DNA of 64,000 nucleotides from Phocoena phocoena (GCF_963924675.1 NC_089234.1:63895588-63959587), one strand, 5' to 3'. Positions 25,181 through 38,460 are shown, counted from the stretch's first letter. Numbers and translations are program-made. Notes: generated by a model not told the origin, from the sequence alone.

Positions 25181-25532
25181 TAGGCATTGCACACATATTC
25201 TCTATACAAACACTGTAATTTTAATAAATGAATGTATGGAAAATGCCAATGATAATACACATGTCACGACTTCCTCTGTTAAGATATTTTCCTTTAGGAC
25301 CCGAGTAGGTTGTGATCTCTGAGGGTCTCATCAATCCCCTCCAAAATTTGACCACGTAGAAAACTTTATTTTTCACATAATTTTGTGTCCCATCCTACGT
25401 AATTAGAAAGTTATCCTCGGTTTCGCTCTAAGCAACAGTAATTAGGTCTTGGAAATATCCCTTTCCCATTGTCAGTTTCTTGTTATCAAAACATACTTGA
25501 GAACTTAAATCTGGATATTACCTTTCTTTTTT

Positions 25533-26005
25533 TAGTTGACCCAGATGAGGATGTCCAAACCAAGCACTCCACCGTGACGATAATTATCCAAGGAGAACTT
25601 TTAGATGAAAGCACAGGAGAAAAAGAAAATTCTTCACGTCCTTGGAAATGGAGAGTAGCCGTCCATAGAGTGAGGAATTAACCTTAGTTTCAGTGAAGAT
25701 GGCTGTTAGAAGCTGGACAACCTGTCACCACCGGAGCCAGAGCATTTGTCAGCTCACAGGTCCCAAGTTATTTTGAGCTGTATAAACCATGTGCCTGTGA
25801 AACATTCCACCTGATTGGATAGGAGAAAACTGAGCAAAGGGATTCCACAGCAGGACAGCACCTATGGGAGGTGGGGGTCAGTCAGTTTTCCTACCTATAG
25901 AATTTCACTTACAGCTAGAGGCCCAAGTTGTTTATTTATTTATGTTTGGAATTAATACTAAATTGGTTATAACACATTCCATCTGTCAAATAAAATGGCA
26001 TTATT
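25533..26005 (+). other. Unexplained exon-like segment: acceptor, ORF, 3'UTR and poly(A) signal
   Basis: A pyrimidine tract ending tttttttag (to 25534) looks like a splice acceptor. It is followed by 49 open codons beginning VDPDEDVQTKHSTVTIIIQG and ending WKWRVAVHRVRN, with a stop at 25679-25681. After about 310 bases of possible 3'UTR comes an aataaa at 25990-25995. No poly(A) tract follows, so it does not look like a simple processed retrocopy. The ORF keeps four CpGs in 147 bases, more than the surrounding AT-rich DNA. I do not recognise the peptide, and know of no gene between MYPN and HERC4. It could be the terminal exon of an unknown plus-strand transcript, a partial gene duplicate, or chance. 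Confidence 0.35.
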
Positions 26006-26051
26006 TTTTGAAATATATCAAAATTCTTAATTTTTAAGAGAATTAGCTTTA

Positions 26052-26228
26052 TTTTTTTTAATAATTAATTTTATTGGAGTATAGCTGCTTTATGATGCTA
26101 TGTTAGTTTCTACTGTACAGCAAAGTGAATCAGCCATACATATACATATATCCCCTCTTTTTTGGATTTCCTTCCCATTTAGGTCACCACAGAGCACTGA
26201 GTAGAGTTCCCTGAACTACACAGAAGGT
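26052..26228 (-). mobile_element. 5'-truncated L1 3' end
   Basis: Same L1 tail in reverse (ttattggagtatagctgctt). It is flanked by a 16-base target duplication with one mismatch (aagagaattagcttta at 26036-26051, aagagaattaacttta at 26229-26244). Confidence 0.88.
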
Positions 26229-26923
26229 AAGAGAATTAACTTTAATTCATGGGAAATTTACTCTCATTTAATCACTGATACATTTTAGGAAATTTGGCTA
26301 TGAAAAGCCAGTATGAAAGTGAGGTCCAACATTTTAAAGCTGAGGGTTTTTTTTTTTTAACTGTTTGTCCAAAGGCTTAGAAAAAGCAGAGAAGATAACT
26401 AACATTAAAAGTTGTTAACTAGAGATCACAGGAAAAATGGAGAGGAAAAAGCCATCAGTCCGAGAATAAACCCAGTAACAAATTAGTTTGAACAAACTTT
26501 TTCAGAAAAAAAACTAATCAGATACTGTTTAAAAGTCAAAATTACTATATAATGTAACACATTATAACTCCTATTCATTTATGAGTACCTGGAATAACTT
26601 TTTTTTGTATATTATTTTGAAAAAGTCTATGCCAGATTTCTTCTTTTACACAAGCATTGCCGAACAATAAAAAAGAATCCTTAGCCAAACCAACATCTGC
26701 TCAAAAACCTACTTTGTCAAAGTATAGGCTCTTTGATATTAATTTCATATATTTTCAGAATATGAATTTGGAAAAAAAAAGTTAACCCCATTATTTCAGT
26801 CTTGGTAGAAGCCTGGGTTTTGAAAATTCAGATAAATGCCATTGGTTTTTTTTTTCTTTCTTTTAAGGGTCATTCTTAGATTTGGGTAGCATGAAATACA
26901 TTGATTTAAACCTACCTTTCTTA

Positions 26924-27135
26924 TTTTTATTTTTATTTTTTTGTGGTACGCGGGCCTCTCACTGTCGTGGCCTCTCCCGTTGGGGAGCACAGGCTGCGGA
27001 CGCGCAGGCTCAGTGACCATGGCTCACGGGCCCAGCCGCTCCGAGGCATGTGGGATCCTCCCAGACCAGGGCACGAACCGGTGTCTGCTGCATTGGCAGG
27101 CGGACTCTCAACCACTGCGCCACCAGGGAAGCCCA
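26924..27135 (-). mobile_element. CHR-type SINE, short form
   Basis: Reverse short form. Exact 17-base target duplication taaacctacctttctta (26907-26923, 27136-27152). Confidence 0.97.
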
Positions 27136-27189
27136 TAAACCTACCTTTCTTAATTAAATCACACAATACTTGTAGAATTTCTTCCCATT

Positions 27190-27300
27190 CATTCAACAAA
27201 TATTTATCTAATGCCTACTATGTACCAGGTATTGGGTATAAAGCAGTGCACAAAACATACCAAAATTCCTGCCCTCATGGCATTTACTAAGAGATCTTTT
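27190..27300 (-). repeat. L2 3' end
   Basis: attcaacaaatatttatcta, then tactatgtaccaggtattgg: antisense L2 tail. Confidence 0.85.
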
Positions 27301-28126
27301 TACCTTTTTCAGTCACCTAGAGACTCCCTATAGTATACTGAATAGATATAAACTTTGTTTATTATGATCAAATCAGAAGCTTCACTATACCTTTTGTTAA
27401 GGAACTTTGAATTTACACAGGCAAAATGAAAAAGACTATTGAGGAAAACTTTAAAATAATCCAGACTGAAAGCACTGTTACTAAGGTGGGAAGAGGGCAC
27501 AAGAATAACTGAGTTATATGGATAGATTATTTTCATTACTGCATTAATCTAGATCTTCAGTGTACAGGGTTGTTTGATCTCTTACCTGTGCTGAAATTAA
27601 CCTCAAGACTACTTAATTGTGTTTCTGCATTTTCTATTTAGGTAGGTGCTCCAACGATTTCTTTTTATTTAAAGAGAGGATCTTCCCCCACTATCCCTTT
27701 CAGATCTTGATGCATAATCAATATAAGTGCTGCTAAGTCTTGAGTCGGGACAGGAAAAAGTAAAACCTCCATTTCATTTAGCACAAAGATGTGCTACTAT
27801 ATGATTTTCCAAAGGGAAATGTCTACACACACTGTAAGTGAACATATTTCTGCTTCCTTGCAAACTGTTCCATGATAAGCCTGGTATCCTACCTTTCACC
27901 CAGGTATAGAACACTGAGGTGGAAGGAGACCCATACTGAAAGATAAACTAGAGTTGGTTGGGCAGTGAAATTAGGAATCAATAGGGAGAATTAAAATCGG
28001 TTTAAAATGCCAAAAAAAAAAAAGTTACAGAATAAAGAGACAAAGAATTTCTGAATAGCAGTAATCTTTCTTTCATTTTTACTGTAACATTTTCAAATAC
28101 AGATAGTGTACAAAAAATTTGAGCTT

Positions 28127-28230
28127 GTGCTCGCTTCGGCAGCACATATACTAAAATTGGAATGATACAGAGAAGATTAGCATGGCCCCTGCGCAAGGAT
28201 GACACGCAAATTCGTGAAGCGTTCCATATT
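28127..28230 (+). pseudogene. U6 snRNA retropseudogene
   Basis: This is a near full-length copy of U6 spliceosomal RNA, from the gtgctcgcttcggcagcaca head through the agcatggcccctgcgcaagg core to gttccatatt. I count one difference from the standard U6 sequence (ggaatgatac for ggaacgatac). It ends in a run of about 14 A instead of the T-run terminator of a pol III gene. A short partial repeat (tgagct) flanks it, and no TATA box or PSE lies upstream. It is therefore an L1-mobilised copy, not a working U6 gene. Confidence 0.95.
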
Positions 28231-28985
28231 AAAAAAAAAAAAAATGAGCTCTTTGAAAAAAAGTTGCATATAAATATTTTAAATAAATAATATTCAGCAA
28301 CTGTGGATACCTTGCTTACAGTATATCAACCTTGTATTCTAGATTCTAGTTTTTTAAAATTGGTTTCTGCTCCCAAGTAATGTAGCCCCTACCCTACATA
28401 TCATCTTAGTAATTGTATAAACATTACACCACAAACCTACTAGCTTAGATTTTACCAGAATTTACTGGTACAAAGAATACTTTTTAAAACTTAAAAAATA
28501 TATACAACATAGTTAAAAACAAATTTCATAAGTGACAAGTAAACACAAGTTTACATGTCTTAAGCCTTCCCCATAAAGTTGAGTGCCCCATCTAACACAT
28601 GTGTTTATTGTGGTTTGAACATGATCTTGTGCTTGCCTTCAGCTGTTTTCTTAATTTAGTCACTCAGTTATAGAAACAGTTTACTCACATTGGGGTGATC
28701 CACAGGAATGCCAAGGAATCTGGAAGATCTATGACAGAGGAAGTCTTCACTTGGAGGATAAGCATGTGAGAATTTCTGTGCTAGTAGATTCATGTAAAAT
28801 TTTTGTATTTGCTATTTTTCCAGATTGCTTTAGATTTTTATTCTTTAAAAGAAATTTCTGACATATACCAAATTTTCAATGAGTTTTGCTTAAAGTTTAT
28901 AGATTTATATTGAGGTATTCCCCTCAAGTATCAGATGAAAAAACAACAATCCTCTATATCTTATTTTTAAAGAATAGAGACTTGT

Positions 28986-29190
28986 GGGCTTCCCTGGTGG
29001 CGCAGTAGTTGAGAGTCCGCCTGCCGATGCAGGGGACACGGGTTCGTGCCCTGGTGCGGGAAGGTCCCACATGCCGCAGAGCGGCTAGGCCCGTGAGCCG
29101 TGGCCGCTGGGCCTGCGCGTCCGGAGCCTGTGCTCCGCAACGGGAGAGGCCACAACAGTGAGAGGCCCACGTACCGCAAAAAAAAAAAAA
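28986..29190 (+). mobile_element. CHR-type SINE, short form
   Basis: Forward short form. Exact 15-base duplication agaatagagacttgt (28971-28985, 29191-29205). Confidence 0.97.
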
Positions 29191-30119
29191 AGAATAGAGA
29201 CTTGTATTATTTTCTAACCTTTGCTAATGAGAAGAACACAGCAGAGGCAAGTTCTTGACCATCCAAAACAATGTATGTATGGTGGATTATAGAGGGTCTT
29301 AAACAAACCCCATGATACAGTGTAATTGAGAACTACAATTAAATCCTTAAGAAATGTCTTTTTCATCTCAACGGTACTGAAAACACTTGCTTAAAACTAA
29401 AACTAAAAAAACTTAAAAAGCTGTAAGTTCAAAACCTATTTAGTTTTAAAAACTAAAAACATCTAAACAAACTATAAACAGAATACTTATTATCCTGAAA
29501 AGTAAATTTGTGATTACCTGTCCCAGGAGAAGGACCGTTCCTGTGTCAATCAACCAGGATCATCCAGAGCCCAAATCTCACTGCCTAACTGTGTCAGCCA
29601 CAAAAGTAGCATGAAGGAAATGTGATACTGCCCTGCCAGAGTAATGAAGGGTATTTACAGGGTTCCGTGGCAGATCCTGGGACCGTCACTTAGAACAGAT
29701 TGCTCTTTCGGATCAACTTTACTAACTCAATCTGTGCGATGTTCTTAACCTGGATGGATGGTGTGGGTGGATAATGACTAAGATGACTAAGGAAACAGGC
29801 TTTCTTGATTTCTCCTTTGATGAGGTGAAAAGGATAATAAACATGAACTTTTAAAGAATAAAACATAAGGAATGCACAACATATCCATGCGGAGGATGCA
29901 TGTGACACGTGTAAACATCTTTACCTGATACAAAACTGAGAGTATGGTTGATACATTTATTAAAGTAAATATGGGAAAATAATCAGTTATTATAATAATG
30001 TGTGCACCCCCAGTTTTGGGGTAGATTAAAGCTTTACTATGTGGTTTCTATGAAAGCACTGTAAGGCTTCCTTTACTTGTGCTTTTGATATGGAGGACAT
30101 ATCAAAGTTTACACTTTTT

Positions 30120-30324
30120 TTTTTTTTTTTTTGTGGTACGCGGGCCTCTCACTCTTGTGGCCTCGCCCGTTGTGGAGCGCAGGCTCCGGACGCGCAGGCT
30201 CAGTGGCCATGGCTCACGGGCCCAGCCGCTTCGCGGCATGTGGGATCTTCCCGGACCGGGGCACGAACCCGCGTCCCCTGCATCGGCAGGCGGACTCTCA
30301 AACACTGGGCCACCAGGGAAGCCC
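30120..30324 (-). mobile_element. CHR-type SINE, short form
   Basis: Reverse short form. Exact 17-base duplication caaagtttacacttttt (30103-30119, 30325-30341). Confidence 0.97.
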
Positions 30325-30539
30325 CAAAGTTTACACTTTTTAGGAAGTATTATTTATAAGAAGGAAATCTGTTCCCAGAGTTATTTTTTAAAAGAGCATC
30401 TATGATTAACTGAAGAAATCCAAGACAATTAGTATCAGGCATGTAATCCTGAGGTCTACAATTGATTCCTCCTGCTCACCACATTAATATAATGATTATA
30501 TTAACACACATATAAACTTATCATCTCGGTAGAAGTAAG

Positions 30540-30780
30540 TTAACATTCTTTAGCTGTATGCTAGGCACTGTGTTAGGCTCTTCATGGACATTGTACTTTA
30601 TTTTACGTATTCCTTCAACAAACTATGAAGTAGGTACTGTTAGAATTCTCATTTTACAGGTAAGAATCTAAGGCTTAGAAAGAGGTTAAAAACTTACCCA
30701 AGGTAACACAATGGGTGAGTGACTGGACCAGGATTAAACCTAAGGCTAACTCTAAGTCTGTGCTCATAACTACTGTACAT
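30540..30780 (-). repeat. MIR-type SINE
   Basis: tgctaggcactgtgttaggc, then ctcattttacaggtaagaat and acccaaggtaacacaatggg. Confidence 0.8.
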
Positions 30781-31469
30781 GTTTAAAAGTTTGCATTTCT
30801 GCAGTATTTGAAAAAAAATTAAGGGTAAAAATGAACATAAAACCTACTGTCTCTTTTAGTAAGTACTTTAAGGAAACACTGTGTTGAATTTTGTTTATAA
30901 TTTTTCTGACAGAAAGGAACCCTGAAATTCTTTTGTATGACTAAACAAACAAGCAAAGAGAAAATATAGAAAGAAAAAAACGAATGCTTTCAGAAACATT
31001 GTATCTGCAGTATTTTTAGCTGAGAACATGAATTGATATGTGGACTGAAACATCAGGCATTAATGCTGAAAGATAGGGCATTGAAGGCAGTCTGAATGCT
31101 TTAACAGACCTATTTTTTTGTTCCATTTATGATAGTCATTTTGTTCAGACAATTTAAGACCTTTGTTCTTTTGAAAGTAAATTTCAATGCTTTGTGTTAT
31201 TTCTCAGCACATCAACATGGGTCAGTACATTTTTTGCAAGTTAAGGGTAGGAAAATAATACTTGAAATATTCTCTCTTCGTAATGCTATCACTGAATATC
31301 TGAAATGCCAGTGTGCCAGTCTCTGGGTGATTCCACTCAGATTCTATTTTTGGGCAGCTTGGACATCTCAGAAAGCTGAAAATAAAGTTCAGTGTTCTTA
31401 TGCATGACCCAAATAATCACACTAACACTAATGATGTGAAGGCAAGGAGATGGGAATTACTATTTCTTC

Positions 31470-31670
31470 CAAGTGTACTCTAAGACAGGAGCAGCCTAAG
31501 TGATCTCTTATTCAACACTCACAGCAACCCTGAAAGGTATTGCTATTTGCATGTTACAAGGAGGAAACTAAGGCTTAAGGAAGTTTAGCTTTCCCAAAGG
31601 TAGCCAACCAGTGAGCTGCTCAGCTGGGGGAATTCAAACCTAGGCCTCTTAGTTTAAAATGTATTCTCTT
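31470..31670 (-). repeat. MIR-type SINE
   Basis: cacagcaaccctgaaaggta, then aaggaggaaactaaggctta. Confidence 0.7.
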
Positions 31671-32266
31671 TTCATTGCCCCACCCCCTCCACTGTCTTCT
31701 CATGAAAAGTAATTATGCAGGTTAGTTCAAAAATCACCCAAAAGAAGGAAACTCGCCATTATTTTCATATGTATCGGTAGGCAAAGGATTATTAAAATTA
31801 TTAACTTTGATTTTAGGGACTTAGTGTTTATTTAACAGAAGCAAGAAGAGAACAGAAAAATAACATAAGACTAAGTCTTAGACTGTTTTCACAAAGAAGA
31901 CTCAATAAAATTTGTTGATTGAAATAGCAAGGGCTAATACACATTTCTGAGAAGTTATTACCTGAAATCTATCAAAAGGAATTTGTATTTTATATCCCTA
32001 TTCAAGTTCTTATTTTTATTTGCATATGGATCTACCCATTTGGTGTTTCTTGCTTTAGCAAACTTCCTATCAAAGTCAGCATACTTTAACGGAAGACCTG
32101 GAAAACCTTCTTTATTTTGCCTCATCACCCAACTGCTTTTCATTCCAAACTGAGAATGGATTAGTTAAAACGTAGTCTAACCAAGAAGTCTCCTGTTAAT
32201 ATATTAGAGATTCTCTCCTTTCATCTTATAACCTAGACAATAAGCTTTAATTAAAAATGTGGGTGA

Positions 32267-32377
32267 GGGAATTCCCTGGAGGTCCAGTGGTTAGGACGCT
32301 TTCAATGCCGGGGGCCCAGGTTCAATCCCTGGTCAGGGAACTAAGATCCCACAAGCCACGTGACGCAGCCAAAAAAA
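32267..32377 (+). mobile_element. CHR-type SINE, very short form
   Basis: gggaattccctggaggtcca head. Exact 14-base duplication aaaaatgtgggtga (32253-32266, 32378-32391). Confidence 0.95.
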
Positions 32378-32799
32378 AAAAATGTGGGTGATAATGTCAA
32401 TAAAAGGGATAAGCAAATATCTACAATGTCACAGGGGACTTAAACCAAAAATTTACCACAGTGTAAACTGAGCTGGGGATAAATCTGTTTGTAGACAGCC
32501 CACTGGCCTGACAATATTGTGCAGATTTCAAATAGGAATAAGAAAAGCCTTGGTATAATCAGAAATGTGATCATACTGATCCTATAAAACATAAACAACC
32601 TTTCTGGTCTGATCTGCCACTCTTCTACACAAATCCTTGTCTCCAAAAAGTTCCACCGGTATTTCCTTGCTTTATCTTTCCTTCCTGCCTTTGTTCATTA
32701 TTTCTTCCAATTATTATGTAATTAAACAACTAATGGTTATAACATTTCTTATATTGCTGAATTAAACTGAGTTTTCATTTATGCATTAATGCTTTATCT

Positions 32800-32935
32800 A
32801 TTTAACTAGATCAACTCCTTGAGAATCGAAGCCATGAAAAAATGTATATAGGCCACACAGTTTTAATCTCAAGGCATGGCACAAATTAGTCACTTAATAA
32901 ATATTTGTAGCATGCTATAAAAAGAATCTATTAAT
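32800..32935 (+). repeat. L2 3' end
   Basis: Sense L2 tail: caactccttgagaatcgaag, then gtcacttaataaatatttgt. Confidence 0.65.
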
Positions 32936-33484
32936 TGTTGAGTTGTCCTAAATTATTCACACAATTCAACAAATATTTAATGAACGCTTATTGTGTGCCA
33001 GAAAAGATCAAATGACCTAAACTCTCAGCAACATTAACTGATTCAATTGTCATTAACAATTATGATGTTAGTTTAACACAGAAATACTGTTAAGAATCAA
33101 TTCAAATGAGGAAAGGAGCTAAAAATGTTTGGTTGTTCTTTGTGCACCAGTCATTGAGCAATGACTATCAATATATGTGCTTTGGCTTAGTGGATGCTCA
33201 CAATTCTTGAGATAATTGATATGGGGGACTTTTGCTTTTGGAAATGATTGGGGCTGTTTACAGCACCCACCTTGCCCAAGAGTTCTTCTGTAGGTGCCCC
33301 ATAAGAGGCACTTTCATACTTTTGCATTTTCCTTAACTGGCTTAACCACTATTTTTCCTGCCCACCTTGGAACAACCTTTGTTTTACATCAGGTCTTTAC
33401 TTTCTGTCCAAGCCCTAGAATCAGACTCTTTTTTCCTTCCATAGACTGCTCCTCTTGAGTTTTGGACTTAAAAACCCTACTACG

Positions 33485-33692
33485 GGCCTTCCCTGGTGGC
33501 GCAGTGGTTGAGAGTCCGCCAGCCGATGCAGGGAACACGGGTTCATGCCCCTGTCTGGGAGGATCCCACATGCCGCAAAGCGGCTGGGCCTGTGGGCCAC
33601 GGCCGCTGAGCCTGCGCGTCCGGAGCCTGTGCTCCGCAATGAGAGAGGCCACAAGAGTGAGAGGCCCGTGTACCGCAAACAAACAAGCAAAC
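33485..33692 (+). mobile_element. CHR-type SINE, short form
   Basis: Forward short form with a caaacaaacaagc-type tail. Target duplication aaaaaccctactac / aaaaatccctactac, one mismatch. Confidence 0.95.
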
Positions 33693-33969
33693 AAAAATCC
33701 CTACTACGCATAGCTGAGAGGCAGTTCTGTCTGTTCTTATGCCCTGGTTTTTGAGATTCCAGTTCAAGTCACAGACTGAGTTGCCTGTTTTCTCAGAAAT
33801 AAAGAGTACAGTACACTTAAAACACACATATATTCTCTAATTTAGATCAAGATTTCAACTACTGGTGGCTGACTGCTAATTGGACTTATTAAAATGCAGA
33901 TAAGCTAGAATGAATTACTCAGCTCTCTGGTGATCCTAGCTGACCCTGTCCAGTGTCCACACCAACCAA

Positions 33970-34290
33970 GCTTTATTGTTCATATTTAATACATAATGTA
34001 ATTTAATACAACAACCCAGGAAGTGTGAATTGTTATCCCCATTTTATGGAGAATGAAACTGAAAAAATTATATGCTACTGTGGGTTTTGCAAATTCAGGG
34101 ATCTGAAAAAGTCTCAGGAGGTACACCCTGAGATCATCCAAGGTATTCTATATCATTATCCTTCTTTGTATAGAGGAGGAAACTGAAGATCAGAGAAAAA
34201 ATTTCCACAGGGCCCCCTCAGAGCTCTGATTCACACCCAAGTCTATATGACACCAAAGTCCAAGTTCTTCTCTACTACATGACATCTCCT
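33970..34290 (-). repeat. MIR-type fragments
   Basis: gttatccccattttatggag at 34033, and a second fragment near 34150 (agaggaggaaactgaagatc). Confidence 0.65.
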
Positions 34291-35469
34291 TTCAGAGGAA
34301 TACACCCTTGTTAGCAATGCATTTGAGAGTCAATTTTGAAAAAACTCAGAAGATGTAGAGTTACAAGAAGGAGACCTCAAGTGATATTAGGATTATGATG
34401 ACTTAGTGATTTCTTCCAAAATCCTTCCAAGTCCTTGGAAATCTGGATGATTTCCTATCTCTGACTGGTCAAAGAAATAACTTAAAAGAAATTGAAGCAG
34501 CCATAAATAATAAACAATTATCTTGGTGCATCTCTATCTGCAAATTACTAGACATAGTGAAATTAAGTATGTAGAGATCATATTTTAAGTAGACATTTAC
34601 TTAGCACTTCACCTTTTTGAAGTTATTTACAATCATGTATTGTTATTATGTTCTAATAACAATGACAGAACTACACCACTGTCCGTGAAGTTGGTCTTTA
34701 TTATGATTATTTTGTACATAGGAAAATTAAACACTAGAATGGCCATGCAAATGTAAATCAGTAAAACCGAGATTGCCAAGTTCACATTATTAATTTAGTT
34801 TAATAAGAGCTTTTTTAGGGGAACACCCCAAAGTTTATCTACTAGCAAAACTGGAGCAATAAATATGTGCTAAATGAGGCTTAGAACACGCTTTGAATAA
34901 CTGAGTAGAGATGGCAACTAAAAGAAACATAAAAAAGTAATTATTTTCTATTTCTATTTTTCTATTTCTAGCTGGTAATTATAGCAAATAATATTTTTCT
35001 AAGTCTTAAGAAAACTGTGAGAACCAGATTAATTTCTTTTATTCTTTAAAATGATCTAAGTGCTCATGAACTTTATTTTAAAGGTCATTTATCTCAATGT
35101 ACTAAAAACTTCCTTCCTAGCTACTATGGGAAGTCTCATAAAATAGAGACTCAGTTTTTTTAAAAAAATTCTTATCTGCTTTTTAATTTTGTATGAAGAA
35201 TAGGTGGAAGAAATCCAATTACTATGTTAACAAAAAGAGGCAGCTGGATTGCTTATTTGGTGATCATTCACTATGTTTATATTGGGATGGCATGGTAGGC
35301 AGGGTTTTATTTGATTTAATTCTCTCTTCTCTATTAATTTAGAAATGTTAAGGTCAGAGGATGTTTCCAAGTTCAGGTAGTGTTTAACTCAAACAATGAA
35401 AAAAAATAAGTAAGCATAAAAGCCATTGTAAAAATCTACGTCTTTAACTACCTTAAAACCAGAATAAGG

Positions 35470-35630
35470 GACTTCCTTGGTCCAGTGGCTAAGACTCCAC
35501 GCTCCCAATGCAAGGGGCCCAGGTTCGATCCCTGGTGAGGGAACTAGATCCCACATTGCTGCAACGAAGATCCCGCGTGGTGCAACTAAGACCCAATGCA
35601 GACAAATAAATAAATATTAAAAAAAAAAAT
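35470..35630 (+). mobile_element. CHR-type SINE, intermediate length
   Basis: gacttccttggtccagtggc head; body with ttgctgcaacgaagatcccg; tail aaataaataaa. Exact duplication cagaataagg (35460-35469, 35631-35640). Confidence 0.93.
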
Positions 35631-35824
35631 CAGAATAAGGATGCACGTGAATCAAATTTAAGAAAGATCCATCACCTCTTTTCAGAAACAAATAATAACT
35701 AGTACAGAAAGATGAGCAGTTTTAAACTTGAGACATTGATATATGCCTTGTTTGATTTGAACATAGAATGTTTAAAATTTATATCAGTGGTATAGTATGA
35801 TGTTTAAAAGAAGTCAAATAAATG

Positions 35825-36065
35825 CTGTAATTAGGCAGAGAGAAATTGTATTTAGAGTTAGATTCTACCTCCACCACTTATTATCTGAGAAGGCTTAGGC
35901 AAGTTATTTAATTTCTCTGTGCTTTAGTTTCCTCAGCTCTAAAAAATGGGAGAAATATTAGTACCTAACTCATGGGATTGCTGTGAGAATTAAGTAAATA
36001 CTCTTAGAATAATACCTGGCTCCTAGCAAGTGGCCAGTAAATGTTAACTATCATTATTACCATTC
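35825..36065 (+). repeat. MIR SINE
   Basis: ggcttaggcaagttatttaa, then gctttagtttcctcagctct and ggattgctgtgagaattaag: one of the best-kept MIR copies here. Confidence 0.9.
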
Positions 36066-37114
36066 TTATCATAGAAAGATATATTTTAAGTAAACATCTT
36101 TTAATCTGGCTTTGTGAAGTCACAGGGAGTGAAGTATACACATTTGCGCTGAGCTGTAAACTCTAAGGAAAGGCCAGAGGCTGAATGGGCCATCTAGACT
36201 GATGACTCAGACATAGCCACAGTTCAGGTTTCCAGACTGATTCAGTCCTTGGCTTCTGTCCTGACACTGACAACAAAAATGCCAATTAGTGCAAGAGTGA
36301 TGAGTTTTTTTAGCATGGGTGCTGTTCATCAGAGATTCAAATCAGATCACTTACATCTTGTATAGGACACCGATAGTGATCAACCAAGTTCAGTTGTAAA
36401 CCAATGACATGGAGGTAAACTGCTTCATATCTAGTTACCGTGCTCCTGAACCATCTGCTTCTGAATTCTAAATTCTCAACTCAGCCACTGCCAAGGGGCT
36501 AAACATAGCTAAAGGGTTGAAATTATAATTTGATCTGACAACCCAAGTATCAGACAAGCCTACTTTAGCCAAATAAGTAGAGGGGTGACAAATATCAGAG
36601 CAGTATATCCACTCTGTGGTATGTGCTTTATGACAAGAAAATAATAATTGAGAGTGTTGGTAAATATCTTATTTCTTATCTGATCTAGAAAAGGGTGTCA
36701 GCATAGATTGGTATAAAACTTTAGGTTGACAAAACTATTGTTAAGGTTAAGTGATTTAGAGAGGAGAAATCTAGGGAAGTGAGGGATATCTTAGAATTCC
36801 CATGATCCTGAATTGTCTAATGAACTAATGTTGAATGTATATAAACACCACATGGAATAAGATAAAGAAGATCTAGATCTACTAAATAAATGCTGATAAT
36901 GATAATGATGATGATGTGGAGTAGATGTCAAATACAAAGAGCAATGATGTTTTAAATCCTATTATTTAAATGATCTTTTGTACTAACACTATATTTGAAA
37001 AGTGTTTTATTGTTTTTTATTAGCTATTTCTCATCAGAGTCCTGTCAGTAGATCTGCTTTAATACTCACATTTTACATATGTGGAAGCTGACATAAAAAA
37101 TAATTAAATAGTTA

Positions 37115-37440
37115 GGGGCTTCCCTTATAGCGCAGTGGTTAAGAATCTGCCTGCCAGTGCAGGGGACACAGGTTCGAGCCCTGGTCCGGGAAGATCCCAC
37201 ATGCCGCAGAGCAGTTAAGCCCTTGCACCACAACTACTGAGCCTGCACTCTAGAGCCCGCGAGCCACAACTGCTGAAGCCCGCGTGCCTAGAGCCTGTGC
37301 TCCACAACAAGAGAAGCCAGCGCAATGAGAAGCCCTCGCACCACAATGAAGAGTAGCCCCCGCTCACCGCAACTAGAGAAAGCCTGCGCACAGCAACAAA
37401 GACCCAACGCAGCCATAAATAAATAAATAAATAATACAAA
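37115..37440 (+). mobile_element. CHR-type SINE, long form
   Basis: Forward long form ending in aaataaataaataaataat. No clear target duplication found, so it is older or its edge was rearranged. Confidence 0.93.
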
Positions 37441-38239
37441 AAAAGCTTGCCAACTTAAAAAAAAAAAACATCTTCAGTCTTTTGAAACTCTTTATACAAT
37501 ATATGAATAAAATAAATCCTTGACATTCACAGTAGGGTGTACCCTAAGCCATTTGTGGATCCCTTATACCATTGTTGTATTTGATTTTTCAGATAAAATG
37601 TGTATGAGATCATAATTAGAGAACTGATGGTTGCTTAGGCTCAGGGACCATGTAAGTGACTAGCCCTGAACCCCCAGGTCCAGGTGTACATGTCCAAAGT
37701 GATACCTCAGCAAAATCACAAATTATTGTGTCATGGCCTTTCAGGATAGTTCCTTGTTTAGACAAAAATGCCAAATGTTAAATGTGTGAATGCCAAGGGC
37801 TTTTTTGTATTTTTGATCAAATTCCTAAGTCCATGGCTGAGTGGCACTGCCAGTGGCAGGAACAAGGGATGCTCACACTTGAGGAAGCCATGAATTCACT
37901 CAAGCTAGGTCCTCGGATGAAGTGAAGCCAGTTTGCCACCAAACAAACCCCTGGGACCAGGATGTAGAGAGTAGGCTGTGGCCAGAGCTGGAGTGGGTCT
38001 GGCCTGGTTTAAACTCTGCTCCAGGCTAATAAGGAAAAACCAGCTGGTTTTGGGTCTCTGCCTTTGCCTTTAAGTCCTGATGTGACTTCTTTTCCCCAGG
38101 GTTTCTAATTAAAGAATAAAATTTAACTAGTTAAAAAAAATTAGTTCAATGAGAAAGAATTAGTTCGGTTCTGAGAGTTTGAAACCTATGCTCGTATATA
38201 CCTCTTTAAACTTTAGTTGTTCATTTTTAAAGAGCAGTA

Positions 38240-38460
38240 AAGCTTGTATAAGATTTAAAAAAAAGTCTTCAAAACAGTATTTATAATATGACCCTGTTTT
38301 ATTTTTTTAAATTTTGGAGTACAATATTCCAAAATGTTAAACTGGTTATAACTATGTAGTGGAACTATGGAAGATTTTTCTCTCATATTTTTTCTTAGCT
38401 GTACTTTTTAAAAAACTTCTAATAAGGGTGTATTATAGTTATAAAGAGAAAAAAGACGGT
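38240..38460 (+). mobile_element. Old L1-type 3' end fragment
   Basis: Typical L1 tail wording (tataactatgtagtggaact, then ctaataagggtgtattatag), ending in an A-rich stretch. Confidence 0.45.

Noticed and set aside
28127..28230. Functional U6 snRNA gene
   Set aside because: No T-run terminator, no PSE or TATA upstream, and an A-tail.
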